Shown here: in pieces, positions 29,801 to 31,451 of the stretch | How positions within the stretch are numbered: position 1 is the first letter of the stretch | Layout of the letters: each line of letters starts with the position of its first letter | Source: Nemertoderma westbladi | Taxonomy: Eukaryota > Xenacoelomorpha > Nemertodermatida > Nemertodermatidae | Reading direction: 5' to 3' | NCBI GenBank assembly: GCA_032718475.1 | Contig: JAUCBJ010004109.1 | Span: 1 to 31,451 of the forward strand | Length of the DNA: 31,451 nt | The notes under the pieces: generated by a model | Databases searched by the model: none | What the model was told of the DNA's origin: nothing | Seen by the model: the letters and a program-made list of their open reading frames with translations, nothing else | Program-made: the position numbers and the translations under genes

Positions 29801-30222
29801 AACTGAAATCCTTTCAAGGGGAGAAACGACTCAAATTTCAGGATTACGTGCAAATATGAAACTATAACCTGTGCTTTTTTACCGTTTATTGTTTTGGTTA
29901 GAATATCTAGCTTGACATTGGAACCTGTTCCTTTCACAAAATTAATAATTAATATTGTTGATTCGACATAGGGAAATAAATGCCGTCAATAGTCCCCTGT
30001 ATCAATGGTCCTCTAATATAAATGATGATGTCAAAACTCACCTGTATCCCCACAATAATACCAGTTTCCGCCGCTGTGAACCCAACATGTCTCAAGTAAA
30101 GAGTCAGAAACGGGAAGAGACATCCTTTAGCTACCCAGAGTAGGAAATGGAAACCGTTAGCAATCAGTAAGGCTCTCTTCAGGTCGTATTGTTCGAAAGA
30201 TCTGCTCGTTTGTGTGACTTTA
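26802..30222 (-). CDS. MFSD6-like major facilitator superfamily transporter (5' incomplete)
   Basis: Three exons on the minus strand. 30222-30042 (acceptor TATATTGCAG, donor CAG|GTGAGT) has LPFL-type helix 1 with FPFLTLYLRHVGFTAAETGI. 29628-28194 (acceptor TTCTAG, donor CAG|GTATG) holds helices 2-10 and a roughly 200-residue Asn/Ser/Thr-rich loop. 27067-26802 (acceptor TTTTTTACAG) has NNIHTGLGLGLGSIINGVLFDFLG and the last helix. Junction phases are consistent (0, then 1). About twelve membrane segments. The large hydrophilic loop after helix 3 and the APPG/GLVN...GLG region are typical of MFSD6 (MFS_1_like) proteins; substrate unknown. The loop has an NGS tripeptide repeat with many N-glycosylation sequons. 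The start exon is not visible. The stop TAG (26804-26802) lies in the retrotransposon's target duplication. The last 12 or so residues may be intronic readthrough, because a weak donor (AAGTAGGA) occurs near 26866. Confidence 0.85.
27068..28193 (-). other. Intron of the MFSD6-like gene (1.1 kb)
   Basis: Bounded by donor GTATGTG (28193 downward) and acceptor TTTTTTTACAG (27068). AT-rich, with an ATG-repeat stretch near 27569-27583. No gene seen inside. Confidence 0.75.
29221..29277 (-). repeat. 9-bp coding repeat, (Asn-Gly-Ser)n
   Basis: Tandem TTCCATTGC units on the plus strand encode NGSNGSNRSNGSNGSNGTNG in the large loop of the MFSD6-like protein. Each Asn-X-Ser/Thr is a potential N-glycosylation sequon. 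Confidence 0.85.
29629..30041 (-). other. Intron of the MFSD6-like gene (413 bp)
   Basis: Bounded by donor GTGAGT (30041 downward) and acceptor TTCTAG ending at 29629. Phase 0. AT-rich, nothing else seen. Confidence 0.8.
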
Positions 30223-30269
30223 CTGCAATATAAAATATGGGTTTTATTCAACCCATTGTTGTGGGAATG

Positions 30270-30500
30270 TCTCTTTGTGGACAAAGATTGTCCCTCAGGA
30301 AAAGAATACAAATAAGTTGGTCCCTGCCCCAAAGAACGGCAACCTAACAAGCCGTGGATCATTTCGTGGAATCTCGTTGATCTCGATTGCTGCAAACCTA
30401 TGCAATAGAATTCTTGAAAGAATTGACAGCCCTCAAGAAATGTCACCTCAAGGTTCGATTATTTAGGGCAGCAGTAGTACCAGTACTCTCATGGGAGTAC
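30270..30500 (+). pseudogene. LINE reverse-transcriptase relic, N-terminal part
   Basis: The plus-strand frame at about 30275-30440 reads LVPAPKNGNLTSRGSFRGISLI and NLCNRILERI. This matches the finger motif of non-LTR RTs (usual form VP.PKKGDL...N.RGISL.S...K...RIL..RI). A frameshifted segment, LKKCHLKVRLFRAAVVPVLS, follows and matches the post-RT region (K.RLF...V.PVLLYG). The palm with the catalytic Asp pair is missing. Broken relic on the strand opposite the MFSD6-like gene, probably in its upstream intron. Confidence 0.6.
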
Positions 30501-30536
30501 ATGATGGGCTCTAACTGCAGAGGATACCAAATCGCT

Positions 30537-30602
30537 GAGCCGCTAGCTGAATGGTTAGAGCGTGAGACATCCAATCCGTAGGTCACCAGTTCGATCCCGC
30601 CA
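30537..30602 (+). repeat. tRNA-like sequence (SINE head or tRNA pseudogene)
   Basis: TAGCTGAATGG (30544-30554) followed by TTAGAGCG resembles a pol III A box and D arm. AGTTCGATCCC (30589-30599) resembles a B box and T loop, at the usual spacing. Acceptor and anticodon stems do not pair well, so it is not a functional tRNA. It lies between two parts of the LINE relic, consistent with a tRNA-derived SINE insertion. Confidence 0.5.
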
Positions 30603-30654
30603 GAACGTCATTGCCATCTTTGCAAAGCTGTAACCAACAAAAGTTATAAAATCT

Positions 30655-30925
30655 TAACAAGAATGCTACGCCGGGTTCACTGTGTGAAGTACAATAAACT
30701 CATCTCCAACCAGACACTATACAACATTGGAGATGTTTCATTAGTCTTCCCTTATTTGACACTTGAAGGAAGCTGCCTCTGCTTTGCAGGACATTGCTTT
30801 CGCCTTGAGGACCAGCGGTGCATAATCTTGTGCTTTGGCAGCCTCATGGAGTGAATAAACATGGTGAACGGACCATGACTTTCATGAGACGCATCTTAAA
30901 GGACACTGGAAACTGCATATTACCA
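30655..30925 (+). pseudogene. LINE relic, C-terminal part
   Basis: The plus strand reads TRMLRRVHCVKYNKLISNQTLYN and then FAGHCFRLEDQ. After a frameshift it continues LVLWQPHGVNKHGERTMTF and RRILKDTG. This follows the order of the C-terminal region of many LINE Pols (trmLR...TN..LY...R.R.AGH..R..dq...LLW.P..G.r..GR...TY...L.rDTG). It is frame-broken and separated from the RT segment by the tRNA-like sequence. Confidence 0.55.
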
Positions 30926-31106
30926 TATCGATTACTATATATTTTATTTTAGCAGGAGAAATAAATCATTGTCCATAGGGTTAAACTTTCTTTAATATCT
31001 ACTAAATAACCCGTTTATCAACAAGAGTTTTTTCCATTTTTATTTATTATAAATAATAATAGTTTGGAAAAAAATAATTAAACCGCACGATGAACTGGAG
31101 CTCCGA

Positions 31107-31316
31107 CAATTCGCGCCCTAGCGGCAGACGGAGGATCTGTAAAAGTCTGTCTGTGTGTAGAAATTCTAATTAAGCAATGCTAGTAGGTTACTACTACCAA
31201 ATTTCAGATGAATCTGATGGTTGGTTCTATAATTCAACTACTTTTACGTTCCTGTCAATTCGCCACCTAGCGGCAGATAGAGGAACTAATAATCTGTCTG
31301 TGTGTAGAATTTCTAA
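31107..31316. repeat. Diverged direct repeat (about 149-bp period)
   Basis: A block of about 62 bp containing CTAGCGGCAGA and CTGTCTGTGTGTAGAA at 31107-31169 recurs at 31256-31316 with scattered changes. The intervening sequence and the remaining window end show no gene. Confidence 0.65.
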
Positions 31317-31451
31317 ACTTTTGATAGACTACATGTGTACAAAGTTTGGTTCCATTTCATCCATTATTGAACGACTTAGGCGTTCAAACATCCCTGCCTG
31401 CCACAAACACAGCCAGCCAGCCTCACACTGCAGGAACTCGAGCAGATCTCC

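Noticed and set aside
30223-30446. N-terminal extension of the MFSD6-like exon, starting MTFLEGC
   Set aside because: The opposite strand of this stretch is LINE reverse transcriptase, and a good acceptor (TATATTGCAG) lies at the exon edge. The extension is intronic.

Overview
The window reads as invertebrate (metazoan) nuclear DNA. It is AT-rich outside transposons, the one host gene has GT-AG introns, and LTR, LINE, tRNA-like and DNA-transposon sequences are all present. The species cannot be named from the sequence. Three units dominate.

(1) Left part, 1-6676. Mostly non-coding, with a degenerate minisatellite (about 130-510). A TIR-bounded DNA transposon (1773-5078) carries a decayed C-terminal transposase-like gene on the minus strand; a 48-bp minisatellite of about 34 units has expanded inside that coding region. 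A duplicated CCAATCA-containing block (5122-5230) follows.

(2) Centre, 6677-26801. A single 20,125-bp LTR retrotransposon of the BEL/Pao superfamily, complete from end to end: two 2,178-bp LTRs (TG...CA, only two differences noticed by eye) and a 5-bp target duplication, CTAGT. Inside it are a 1.2-kb leader, ORF1 (760 aa, charged coiled coil), a 1.26-kb hairpin-rich spacer, and a Gag-protease-RT-RNase H frame separated from its integrase by one in-frame TAG. A 0.76-kb spacer and ORF3 follow. ORF3 (1278 aa, three CCHC zinc knuckles, hydrophobic C-terminus) lies where other elements carry env. Most BEL/Pao elements are well under half this length, so ORF1, ORF3 and the long spacers are the unusual parts. 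An 18-nt palindrome (CCAAACCYGYGGGTTTGG and close variants) recurs eight times through ORF1, Pol, ORF3 and the non-coding spacers. It falls in all three codon phases, and in most copies its flanks differ in sequence but still pair. This is the strongest candidate for an undescribed functional element, perhaps a dispersed packaging or RNA-protein signal.

(3) Right part, 26802-31451. The 3' part of an MFSD6-like major facilitator gene on the minus strand (three exons seen; N-terminal exon or exons not found). Its apparent stop codon lies inside the retrotransposon's target-site duplication, so the element landed exactly at the 3' end of this reading frame. Upstream of the visible exons are a decayed LINE reverse-transcriptase fragment interrupted by a tRNA-like (SINE-type) sequence, and a diverged 149-bp direct repeat at the window edge.
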